A DNA stretch of 64,000 nucleotides from Isosphaeraceae bacterium EP7 (GTDB taxonomy: Bacteria; Planctomycetota; Planctomycetia; Isosphaerales; Isosphaeraceae), in NCBI GenBank assembly GCA_038400315.1, contig CP151667.1, forward strand, positions 6,025,174 through 6,089,173, written 5' to 3'. Both the position numbers and the translations under genes were made by a program. Each line of letters opens with the position of its first letter. The stretch's first letter is position 1. Below the pieces are notes generated by a model that was not told the origin of the DNA, did no database searches, and worked only from the letters and a program-made list of their open reading frames with translations. Of this stretch, positions 39,630 to 47,149 are shown piece after piece.

Positions 39630-39999
39630 GACCTCGGGCGGAGCGGCTTGCCATCCAGGGGTGCACACAGCCCTCGAACTTGATGACCGCCCGCGTTCGT
39701 TCGCCCCGGGCCCTCGTCAACGCCGAACCCCATCGGCGCGAGACTCGACCAACTCGCGCCGAACCCTGACGTCGTCCCGAGCCCAGAAGTACGACGAGGG
39801 CTCATCCAGAGGCAAGTAATTCGGGCGGCCGGGTCCAATTACTGTACCATTGCGCTTGGGTGGGTTGCGTGGAGGTTTAAGCCCAGACAAGCTCCCACCC
39901 GAATGGGCCCGATGCACCGGCGAGTCCCCCCTCGCCCGCGCCTCCGGTCGGGCCAGTCTACCGTTGACATTTCGATTTCCGGCCGTAAAAGGAGCGACA
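39630..39999. other. Intergenic region before the B12-sensor kinase
   Basis: About 370 bases, no gene recognised. A TTGACA hexamer at 39964-39969 and the segment CGTAAAAGGAGCGACA at 39984-39999 lie just before a small frame. The second segment recurs almost exactly at 43563-43577. Confidence 0.5.
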
Positions 40000-40203
40000 A
40001 TGTTCGTCGATCCCAGATTGGCGGACCGGGATCGGGTCGACGACAACTCCGGTCGTGCCCGCATTGAGCCGGGAAATGAGCCTTCCGGGCTGGACCCGAG
40101 GGCCGGTCCCGACCTGAATCGATCGTCCTGCCGCCCGCTGGCGGGACCGCCTTGTGGGGACGCTCGCATTGAGAGTGAAGGCGGCGCCGGTTTCCATGAA
40201 TGA
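40000..40203 (+). CDS. Possible 67-aa leader protein overlapping the sensor kinase start
   Basis: ATG 40000 has a strong AAAGGAG 6 nt upstream. The frame ends at TGA 40201-40203, overlapping the kinase ATG (40196) by 8 bases. The peptide is polar and Asp/Arg/Pro-rich (FVDPRLADRDRVDDNSGRAR) without known domain. Real protein or a device coupling kinase translation; the overlap and ribosome-binding site are the evidence. Confidence 0.4.
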   Translation: MFVDPRLADRDRVDDNSGRARIEPGNEPSGLDPRAGPDLNRSSCRPLAGPPCGDARIESEGGAGFHE

Positions 40204-42622
40204 CTTCGATGTCGAGATCAGTCGAGCCATCCATGCTCGCCGCCACGCACTCTCGCTGGCCGTCGTCGAGCGGCAGTACTCGCACCATCCCGAGATGAGG
40301 GAACTCTACGGCGAGCGAGGATATGCGAAGTGTATCGAGGATACCGAGTTCCTCCTCGCCCACCTGTCGGCCGCCCTCCTGGCCTCCAGCCCCTCGCTCT
40401 TCGCCGGCTACGTCGGCTGGGCCGGGTCCGTCCTGTCAGCCGCCGGCATCCGACTGCAAGACATTCGCGAGAACCTGTCCTGCCTCCGGGACGTCCTGAA
40501 AGAGCAACTCACGGAGGAGATGGCGGGCGCCGCGACGGGTTACGTCGAGTCGGCGATGGAGCGGCTCGCCGGTACTCTTCCGGAGACGCCCGGCCACCTG
40601 CCGAAGGGTGAGTTGGGCGACGAGATCGCCGGGGAATATCTCCGCCTGCTCCTGGCCTGCCAGCGTCACGCCGCCGCGTGCCTGATCCTGGACGCCGTGG
40701 AGGCGGGTATGGCAATCCGCGACGTCTATCTCAGGGTCTTCCAGCCCTGCCAGCGAGAGCTCGGCCGGCTGTGGCAGGAGGGAATGGTCACCGCGGCCCA
40801 GGAGCATTACTGCACGGCGGCCACCCAGCTGATCATGTCCCAGCTCGCCCCCCGCCTCTTCATCACCACGCGTAACGGGCGCCGGGCGGTGGTCGCCTGC
40901 GTGGCCGGGGAGTCGCACGAGGTGGGGACCCGCATGGTGGCCGACCTTCTGGAGTTGGCCGGCTGGGACACGATCTATCTCGGCGGCAACGTTCCAATCA
41001 CCGGGGTCGTCCAGTCGCTCGTCGAACACCGGGCCGATCTGCTCGCTGCCTCGGCGACCATGACGTACCACCTGCCGGCCATGGTCGACCTGATCGCGGC
41101 GGTGCGGGCCGAGCCGGCGCTTGTCGACCTCAAGGTCATGGTGGGCGGGCGCCTCTTCAACGCCGAGCCCGGCCTCTGGGAACGCATCGGCGCCGATGGC
41201 CACGTCGGCGACGCGGACGAGGCCTGTCGCCTGGCCGAGCGGCTCATGCAGCAGGAAGTCGGCGAGGGGCCGAGGGTCGGTCGTCGGGTCCTGGAGATGC
41301 GACGCGAGGCCGCCCCACATGCCCCATCCGCCTTGCCAGACACCTTCTACGACGAGCTCGGACGGGTCAACAGCGAAGTCGTCGCCCTGAACCGTGAGCT
41401 GGTCCGCAAGAATGCCGAGGTCGAACGGCTGCACGCCGAGGTCAGCCGCCAGGCCGAGGACCTGGCGGCTGCCGACCTCCGCAAGAACGAGTTCCTGGCC
41501 ATGCTGGGGCACGAGCTCCGCAATCCGCTGGCCCCGATCATCAACGCCCTCGCGCTGCTGGGTCCCGAAGACCCCGACGCGGCGACGGTCCGATGGGCCA
41601 GGGACCTTATGGGCCGCCAGGTCCGGCAGATGATCCGGCTGGTCGACGACCTGCTCGACCTGTCGAGGATCATGCAGGGCAAGCTCGAACTCCTGAAGGA
41701 GCCGGTCCAGCTCGCGGCCATCATTGCCGACGCCGTGGAGACGGCCCGGCCCGTCATCGACGCGAAAGGCCACACGCTGACGGTCTCGCTCCCCGACCAG
41801 CCGCTGATCCTGGAAGCGGACTCGATCCGCATGTCGCAAGCGATCACCAACCTCCTGAACAACGCCGCCAAGTATGCCGATCCGGGCGGGAAGATCGACC
41901 TGACGTCCCGGCTCGAGGGGACCGAGGCCGTCATCCGCGTGCGCGATACCGGCGTGGGCATCACCCGGGAGATGCTGCCGAAGATTTTCGATCTGTTCAT
42001 GCAGGAAGGGCGTTCTGCCGACCTGGCGCAAGGCGGGCTGGGGGTCGGGCTGGCGTTGGTGAAGAGCCTGGTGGAGATCCACGGAGGCGTCGTTGAGGCA
42101 AGGAGCGAGGGACTGGGCCGGGGAAGCGAGTTCACCGTCCGGCTCCCGATGCCCGCGTTGGCAAACATGGCGACGGCCGCGGTCGCGACGGGCTCACGCG
42201 AGGCGGAGCCGGCGGGGCTCTGGAAGTCGACCGACACAAGGTGGCCCCGCCGTCGGATCCTCGTGGTGGATGACAATGAAGACTCGGCCAACGCCCTCGG
42301 GAGGTTGCTCTCCAGGCTCTACGACCAGGACGTCGAGGTCGCCCACGACGGCCCCTCGGCGCTGGCGGCGGCCCTGAGATTCCGCCCCGAGGTCGTCCTG
42401 CTGGACATCGGCCTGCCGGGGATGGATGGCTACGAGGTAGCCCGGCGGATGAGGCAGATGCCGGGGTTCGCGACGGTCACGCTGCTGGCGCTCACCGGCT
42501 GGGGACATGAGCAGGACCGGCAGAAATCACGAGAGGCGGGCTTCGACCAGCACCTCGTCAAGCCCGTCGCCCCGGAGGCCATCCTCGAGCTTCTCACGAA
42601 GGCCGAGTCGGCCGGGGCCTGA
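40196..42622 (+). CDS. Hybrid histidine kinase with CarH/LitR-type cobalamin-binding (photo)sensor module and receiver domain
   Basis: 808 aa from ATG 40196 (a GTG at 40154 is possible). Residues about 1-130: helical domain, unassigned. About 140-230: helical cap with W193-x9-E203-H204, the signature of adenosylcobalamin photoreceptors. About 230-355: B12-binding Rossmann domain with VAGESHEVGTRMVADLLE, where His241 in ExHxxG is the expected lower axial ligand, and GGRLFNAEPG. About 395-430: coiled coil. Then HisKA with His439 in GHELRNPLAPI, HATPase (LLNNAAKYADPGG; RDTGVGI; GGLGVGLALVKSLVEIHGG), and a receiver at about 690-800 (RILVVDDNEDSAN; phospho-Asp in VVLLDIGLPGMDG; Lys in LVKPV). The residue after Trp193 is Gln; as I recall, CarH has His there. 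Inferred: light- or B12-dependent phosphorelay, cytoplasmic. Confidence 0.9.
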   Translation: MNDFDVEISRAIHARRHALSLAVVERQYSHHPEMRELYGERGYAKCIEDTEFLLAHLSAALLASSPSLFAGYVGWAGSVLSAAGIRLQDIRENLSCLRDVLKEQLTEEMAGAATGYVESAMERLAGTLPETPGHLPKGELGDEIAGEYLRLLLACQRHAAACLILDAVEAGMAIRDVYLRVFQPCQRELGRLWQEGMVTAAQEHYCTAATQLIMSQLAPRLFITTRNGRRAVVACVAGESHEVGTRMVADLLELAGWDTIYLGGNVPITGVVQSLVEHRADLLAASATMTYHLPAMVDLIAAVRAEPALVDLKVMVGGRLFNAEPGLWERIGADGHVGDADEACRLAERLMQQEVGEGPRVGRRVLEMRREAAPHAPSALPDTFYDELGRVNSEVVALNRELVRKNAEVERLHAEVSRQAEDLAAADLRKNEFLAMLGHELRNPLAPIINALALLGPEDPDAATVRWARDLMGRQVRQMIRLVDDLLDLSRIMQGKLELLKEPVQLAAIIADAVETARPVIDAKGHTLTVSLPDQPLILEADSIRMSQAITNLLNNAAKYADPGGKIDLTSRLEGTEAVIRVRDTGVGITREMLPKIFDLFMQEGRSADLAQGGLGVGLALVKSLVEIHGGVVEARSEGLGRGSEFTVRLPMPALANMATAAVATGSREAEPAGLWKSTDTRWPRRRILVVDDNEDSANALGRLLSRLYDQDVEVAHDGPSALAAALRFRPEVVLLDIGLPGMDGYEVARRMRQMPGFATVTLLALTGWGHEQDRQKSREAGFDQHLVKPVAPEAILELLTKAESAGA

Positions 42623-43579
42623 GGGGCCCCGCATCCATCATCGTGCACTATAATGCGCATATGACGTCCGCTCGCCCAACGTCCGGCGCGGAACCCGAGC
42701 CATGACGCCGACCATCGCCGGAAGCGAACTGAATCAAACTCATATCGACGAATATTCTAGGATCCACCGGGCGGGTCGTTCGCCCCGCGCAATCCATCAA
42801 TCGGATCCGGAATTTTCTTGGCGTGCCATCCCTGCATCGAGCAAGATGATCCGCCAGAGTCTGCGCCTCGGCGTCGCTCCAGGTCTCACGCCGGCGTCGG
42901 TTCGCGTCTCCCGTTCGAGACTCCGGGCCCATTCTCGCCGATCCGCCCCCCGAGGCCGGGATCGGATCCGGGCATTCGACGGGTGGAGCGACGGACGTCG
43001 TTGCCTCATCCGGGACGGATGCCGGCACACCATTCATCCGAAAGGCTGAACGGCCGGACGAGACAAGTCAGCTCGAACGAAGCGTTCAGGGCCGTGCCCT
43101 CATCCCTCAGGACGATCGAAGCCTGCTGGGATCCCCGCTCGCCGCAGCGATGTCGTTTGCCGACAAGGGTCCATTTCTCGGGTCGATCGAGCGACCCGGT
43201 TCCGAACCTTTTCGCGTTTGCCCTCCCAGGGCCGGCTCACTAATAAATAAACATATTTCTTATATTTGCCGGCCGACTCCCCGGCCTGCATCCGATCAAC
43301 CACCTCTTCCACGACGCCCCATCGACCTGACCTAGATCGGTAGGGTTGGTCCCACTGGATTCGTCCTCGAGCGGACCGAGGTCATCGACCCGTTCCCTTC
43401 ATTCGAAACCGTCACCAGGGCGGCTCACTCGTCACGGGGGCGGAGCCGAAATTGGTCTCCGTCCGACTCGCGGACCTCGCAAGGCCCAAGCTCGTCCTAA
43501 GTTCCATGAGTGCCGTGCGCTCCAACGCAAGTTGCGGGGCGTACGCCTTCGAAAATCATCGTAAAAAGGAGCGACAGGA
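42623..43579. other. Long intergenic region, no gene recognised
   Basis: About 960 bases. Short frames on both strands are Arg/Pro/Ser-rich and look like non-coding translation of GC-rich DNA. An AT-rich block at 43240-43267 is flanked by GGCCGGC and GCCGGCC (43230-43236, 43268-43274). Just before the next gene lies CGTAAAAAGGAGCGACA (43561-43577). Confidence 0.5.
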
Positions 43580-44530
43580 ATGAGACCGGTTTCACTCTGG
43601 TTCGCGATCGTGGCCCTCTCAATATCCCAGGGCTCGGGAGCCCAGGAGTCCGCGAAGCCGACCCCGGCATCCACGAGAGAGGCGGCGACGGCCAAGCGAG
43701 GCGATGACGCCAAGGCCATCGGCGAACTGGTCAACTCGTTCACCAGGGCGTTCGACGCCGGCGACGCCGACGCCGCTGCATTGACCTACGCCGAGGACGC
43801 CCTCGTCGTCGACGGGAGCGAACGGATCGAGGGGCGCGCCGCCATCCGCGACCGCCTCGCCGCGTCGATCGCCGACAGCCCGGGGAACACCATCGCCATC
43901 GAGGTGAGCTCACTGCGATTCCTCGGCCCCGACACGGCGCTCGAGGAGGGGAAGACGACCATCAGGCCCGCAAAGTCGGGAGAGGTCGCCGAGGTGACCC
44001 GATTCACCGTCGTTTACATCAAGCGCGACGGCCACTGGCTCCAATCCGCCGTCCGCGACGAGGCCGTCGTGGCCGACCTGAACCCTCACGACCGCCTGAA
44101 GGAGCTTGAGTGGCTGGTCGGGGATTGGATCAACGAGAGCCAGGACGCGGTCGTGCATACCACGTGCAAGTGGACCGACGACGGCAACTTCCTGACCCGC
44201 GACTTCACCATGAAGACCCGAGGCCTGCCGGTCCTGAGCGGCTCGCAGAAGATCGGTTGGGATCCGGTGAGGGGGCAGTTCAAGACCTGGATCTTCGACA
44301 CCGAGGGCGGTTCCGGCGAGGGCTACTGGAGCCGCAACGGCGATGAGTGGGTCATCAAGGCCGAGGGGGTCAGGCAGGACGGCCGGCATGCCTCGGTCAC
44401 GAACATCCTGAAGCGTCTGAGCAAGGACCGGGCGAGCTGGCAGTCGGTCGACCGGACCCTGGGCGACGTTGCAATGCCCGGGATCGAAGAAGTCATCCTG
44501 GTGCGCAAGCCACCCGAGGCCGGCAAGTAA
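43580..44530 (+). CDS. Secreted SnoaL-like (DUF4440/SgcJ-type) protein with DUF1579-like second half
   Basis: 316 aa from ATG 43580, with AAAGGAG about 10 nt upstream. Signal peptide (LWFAIVALSISQGSGA). Residues about 45-165 form an NTF2/SnoaL-like cone: IGELVNSFTRAFDAGDADAA, ALTYAEDALVVDGSERIEGR, FTVVYIKRDGHWLQSAVRDE. About 175-310: a lipocalin-like part (LEWLVGDWINES; KIGWDPVRGQFKTWIF). No catalytic residue can be named. The architecture is frequent in planctomycete exported proteins. It precedes the tandem-repeat protein by 48 bases, likely one transcript. Confidence 0.8.
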   Translation: MRPVSLWFAIVALSISQGSGAQESAKPTPASTREAATAKRGDDAKAIGELVNSFTRAFDAGDADAAALTYAEDALVVDGSERIEGRAAIRDRLAASIADSPGNTIAIEVSSLRFLGPDTALEEGKTTIRPAKSGEVAEVTRFTVVYIKRDGHWLQSAVRDEAVVADLNPHDRLKELEWLVGDWINESQDAVVHTTCKWTDDGNFLTRDFTMKTRGLPVLSGSQKIGWDPVRGQFKTWIFDTEGGSGEGYWSRNGDEWVIKAEGVRQDGRHASVTNILKRLSKDRASWQSVDRTLGDVAMPGIEEVILVRKPPEAGK

Positions 44531-44578
44531 GCCCCGGCGACCCCACGGCCCTACCTTTCTCTTCACAGGATTCGCATC

Positions 44579-46384
44579 ATGAGTCGCATCCTCTTGAAAC
44601 TGGCCCTCGGCCTTTCCCTTGCGCTCCTCGCCATTCCGTCCGACGTCTTCGCTGGTCGCGGCGGTGGCCGTGGCGGTGGCGGTGGCGGTGGTGGCGGATA
44701 TGGAGGAGGGAGTCGAGGTGGATATGGAGGCCAGGGCGGCGGCTCGAGGGGGAATCCCTCATTCAGCCAGCCACGCCAACCGTCCTCACAATCGCGCCCG
44801 CAGGGCGGCTCGGGCTACCAGGATCGATCCTCGACCGGGAACCGCCCTCAATACGGCAATTCCGGTGGTGGCGCTTACCGGAATCAGGGGCAGTCACCGT
44901 CCAACGCCGGGGCCGCAGCGGCGGGAGCAGGTTACGCAAACAAGAACCAGAACAGGTCGCCCTCCAACGCCGGGGCTGCCGCGGCCGGGGCGGGCGCCGA
45001 GAACCGGAATCAAGGACAGACACCGTCCAACGCCGGGGCAGCAGCGGCCGGGGCGGGCTACGCCAATCGCAACCAGCAGCCGAATGCCTCCAACGCCGGG
45101 GCCGCAGCGGCGGGAGCAGGTTACGCGAACCGGAACCAGCAGCCAAACCTCTCCAATGCGGGAGCCGCGGCGGCCGGAGCGGGCTACGCCAATCGCAACC
45201 AGCAGCCGAACCTCTCCAATGCGGGAGCCGCGGCGGCCGGAGCGGGCTATGCCAATCGCAACCAGCAGCCGAACCTCTCCAATGCGGGAGCCGCGGCGGC
45301 CGGAGCGAGCTACGCCAATCGCAATCAGCCCGGCATGGTCAACGGATACTGGAACGGCAACAATTCCGCCGCCGCCTGGGGCGCGACGGCCGTCGGCCTT
45401 GGCGCGGCGGCCGGAGTTGCGGCCTGGGGCGTCGGCTCGCCGATGTATTCATACGGCTATTCGAGCTATAGCAATCCCTACGCCGGCCCATCCAACGGCC
45501 AGGTCGTCGATTCGCAGCCCTCGGCCGTGACGCAGGTCGCCGCCGCCGGCGCCGACTACTCCCAGCCGATCAGCACGACCTTCGCCCCGCCCGCGCCTCC
45601 CGTCGCCGACCAGTCGTCGTCGGCCTTCGACCAGGCCCGCCAGGCATTTCTTTCGGGCGACTACGACAACGCGCTCCAATTCGTCCAGCAGGCGCTGGCG
45701 AGTACGCCCAACGACACGACGCAGCGCGAGTTCCTCGCCCTGGTCTACTTCGCGAAGGGCAACTTCGATCAGGCCGCGGCGCCGCTCTACGCGGTCCTGT
45801 CGGTCGGGCCGGGCTGGGACTGGACGACCCTGAGCGGGATGTATCCCGACGTCGAGACCTATACTCGCCAGCTGCGTACCCTGGAGGCGTTCTCGAAGGC
45901 GAATCCGAACTCGGCCCATGCCTACTTCGTCCTGGCCTACCACTACCTGTGCCAGGGGCACGATGAGAACGCAATCGCCCAGCTCAAGAAGGTCGTGGCG
46001 CTCCAGCCGAGTGACACGCTCTCGGCGCAGATCATCGCCCAGTCTCAGCCTCCCGTAGCGAGTGCGCCCACGCCGGCCGCGGCTTCTCCGGCGGTCGACG
46101 GCAAGCTCACCGGGAATTGGACCGTAAAACAGGCGAAGGACGCGGGCATCACGCTGGCGATCCAGGACGACGGCCAGTTCAAGTGGGTCACCTCGGCCCC
46201 GGGCAAGCCGCCCATGACAATCGCCGGAACGTCGACCTTCGCGGACGGGGTCCTATCGCTCTCCGACCAGGGTGGACAGAATGGCGTGCTGGCCGGCCAG
46301 GTCGTGTGGCAAGACGCCGATCATTTCAATTTCCGACTTGCCAACGCACCACAGGCCGACACCGGGCTGAACTTCTCGCGATGA
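44579..46384 (+). CDS. Exported TPR protein with Gly-rich N-terminus and seven 21-residue tandem repeats
   Basis: 601 aa from ATG 44579 (AGGA 8 nt upstream). Signal peptide (ALGLSLALLAIPSDVFA), then a Gly/Arg-rich stretch (about 26-60) and a Gln/Ser/Pro-rich linker. Residues about 108-254 hold seven repeats of SNAGAAAAGAGYANRNQQPN type, then a hydrophobic Ala/Gly segment (AATAVGLGAAAGVAAWGVG-like). About 345-480 are two to three TPR-like units (AFDQARQAFLSGDYDNALQF; LVYFAKGNFDQAAAPLYAV; AHAYFVLAYHYLCQGHDENA). A C-terminal beta domain (about 505-600) begins GKLTGNWTVKQAKDAGI. Probably an envelope-associated scaffold. Function not inferable. Confidence 0.82.
   Translation: MSRILLKLALGLSLALLAIPSDVFAGRGGGRGGGGGGGGGYGGGSRGGYGGQGGGSRGNPSFSQPRQPSSQSRPQGGSGYQDRSSTGNRPQYGNSGGGAYRNQGQSPSNAGAAAAGAGYANKNQNRSPSNAGAAAAGAGAENRNQGQTPSNAGAAAAGAGYANRNQQPNASNAGAAAAGAGYANRNQQPNLSNAGAAAAGAGYANRNQQPNLSNAGAAAAGAGYANRNQQPNLSNAGAAAAGASYANRNQPGMVNGYWNGNNSAAAWGATAVGLGAAAGVAAWGVGSPMYSYGYSSYSNPYAGPSNGQVVDSQPSAVTQVAAAGADYSQPISTTFAPPAPPVADQSSSAFDQARQAFLSGDYDNALQFVQQALASTPNDTTQREFLALVYFAKGNFDQAAAPLYAVLSVGPGWDWTTLSGMYPDVETYTRQLRTLEAFSKANPNSAHAYFVLAYHYLCQGHDENAIAQLKKVVALQPSDTLSAQIIAQSQPPVASAPTPAAASPAVDGKLTGNWTVKQAKDAGITLAIQDDGQFKWVTSAPGKPPMTIAGTSTFADGVLSLSDQGGQNGVLAGQVVWQDADHFNFRLANAPQADTGLNFSR
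44900..45340 (+). repeat. Seven tandem 63-bp units inside the TPR protein gene
   Basis: Copies start at 44900, 44963, 45026, 45089, 45152, 45215 and 45278. Units 5 and 6 (and most of 7) are almost identical at DNA level, while 1-3 differ at several codons, which indicates recent duplication at the 3' side. Each unit keeps the reading frame. Confidence 0.95.
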
Positions 46385-46526
46385 ACGCGGTTGGATGTCG
46401 CTGGCGACTCCAAACGTTCGCCCGACCTCCCTGTTCCAGGCGGTCGACACGAGTCAGGTCGGTTGATTCGAGAACTCCGAGGCCGGAGGGGAGCGTCGCG
46501 CCCCTCCGGACGTCATTGGGAAAACC

Positions 46527-46958
46527 ATGATGAGAGACGCGTTCTCACCGCTGGCTTTGATGGCCCTCCTGCTTTGCGCGTCTCTCTGGGGCGAGCCATC
46601 GGTCGCAGAGGCACAAGTCGTGACCGCGACGACTGAACCGGCGGCGGCCACCCCCGCTCACGCATCATCTTCGGCGGTCGCCCCGAAGCCTCGCTCTCCT
46701 CGGGCGACGGTGCGGACCTTCCTGATCGCGATGAGCCAGAACGAGGATGATCCGCGGCGGTTCGATGAGGCCGTCTCCAGCCTCGACCTCTCCGTGCTGC
46801 CGCCCGACCGGCGCGACGTGGGGCGGCTTGCGTTCGCGCTCGAGTTCATCCCGCGATCCACCTCAAGGCGTTCCGAGCGCCTGGGGATCTCGCCCGACAG
46901 CACGACGATCGTGCTCGAGCGGGAACATCAGGCGGCGGCCGGGATCATCCCCGGATAA
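46527..46958 (+). CDS. Short exported protein matching only the N-terminal domain of planctomycete MscS-type channel proteins
   Basis: 143 aa from ATG 46527 (a second ATG follows directly). Signal peptide (ALMALLLCASLWGEPSVAEA), an Ala/Pro linker, then SPRATVRTFLIAMSQNEDDP and AVSSLDLSVLPPDRRDVGR. From memory this is the start of long planctomycete mechanosensitive-channel proteins. The membrane and channel parts are absent, and the tail (RLGISPDSTTIVLEREHQ) does not continue the homology. Only 190 bases follow before the next gene. Either a stand-alone domain or a truncated relic. Confidence 0.55.
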   Translation: MMRDAFSPLALMALLLCASLWGEPSVAEAQVVTATTEPAAATPAHASSSAVAPKPRSPRATVRTFLIAMSQNEDDPRRFDEAVSSLDLSVLPPDRRDVGRLAFALEFIPRSTSRRSERLGISPDSTTIVLEREHQAAAGIIPG

Positions 46959-47149
46959 CCCTCTCACGATGCCGGTCGCTTGAGTTCTCTGGCATTCATC
47001 GAGGTTGATTGATGCCTGGGCCACGGCTCGTGCGCGGGCGGGCACACTTTCCCGAATCACGCGAAGTTTGAACGAACAGCAGGCAAGGTCTGTGGACCGC
47101 GTGGGCGACTCATCGAGAGCGCAGATCCCAACATGAAGGCGTTTCGAGC

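Noticed and set aside
39964-39991. TTGACA with TAAAAG as promoter of the kinase locus
   Set aside because: The -10 would overlap the ribosome-binding site, leaving almost no transcribed leader; the spacing does not make sense.
43230-43274. AT-rich segment flanked by GGCCGGC/GCCGGCC as origin or operator
   Set aside because: The arms are only 7 bp and self-palindromic in part; chance in GC-rich DNA is likely.
44900-45340. Regular repeats considered as a CRISPR array
   Set aside because: Units are contiguous 63-mers in a coding frame with no unique spacers.
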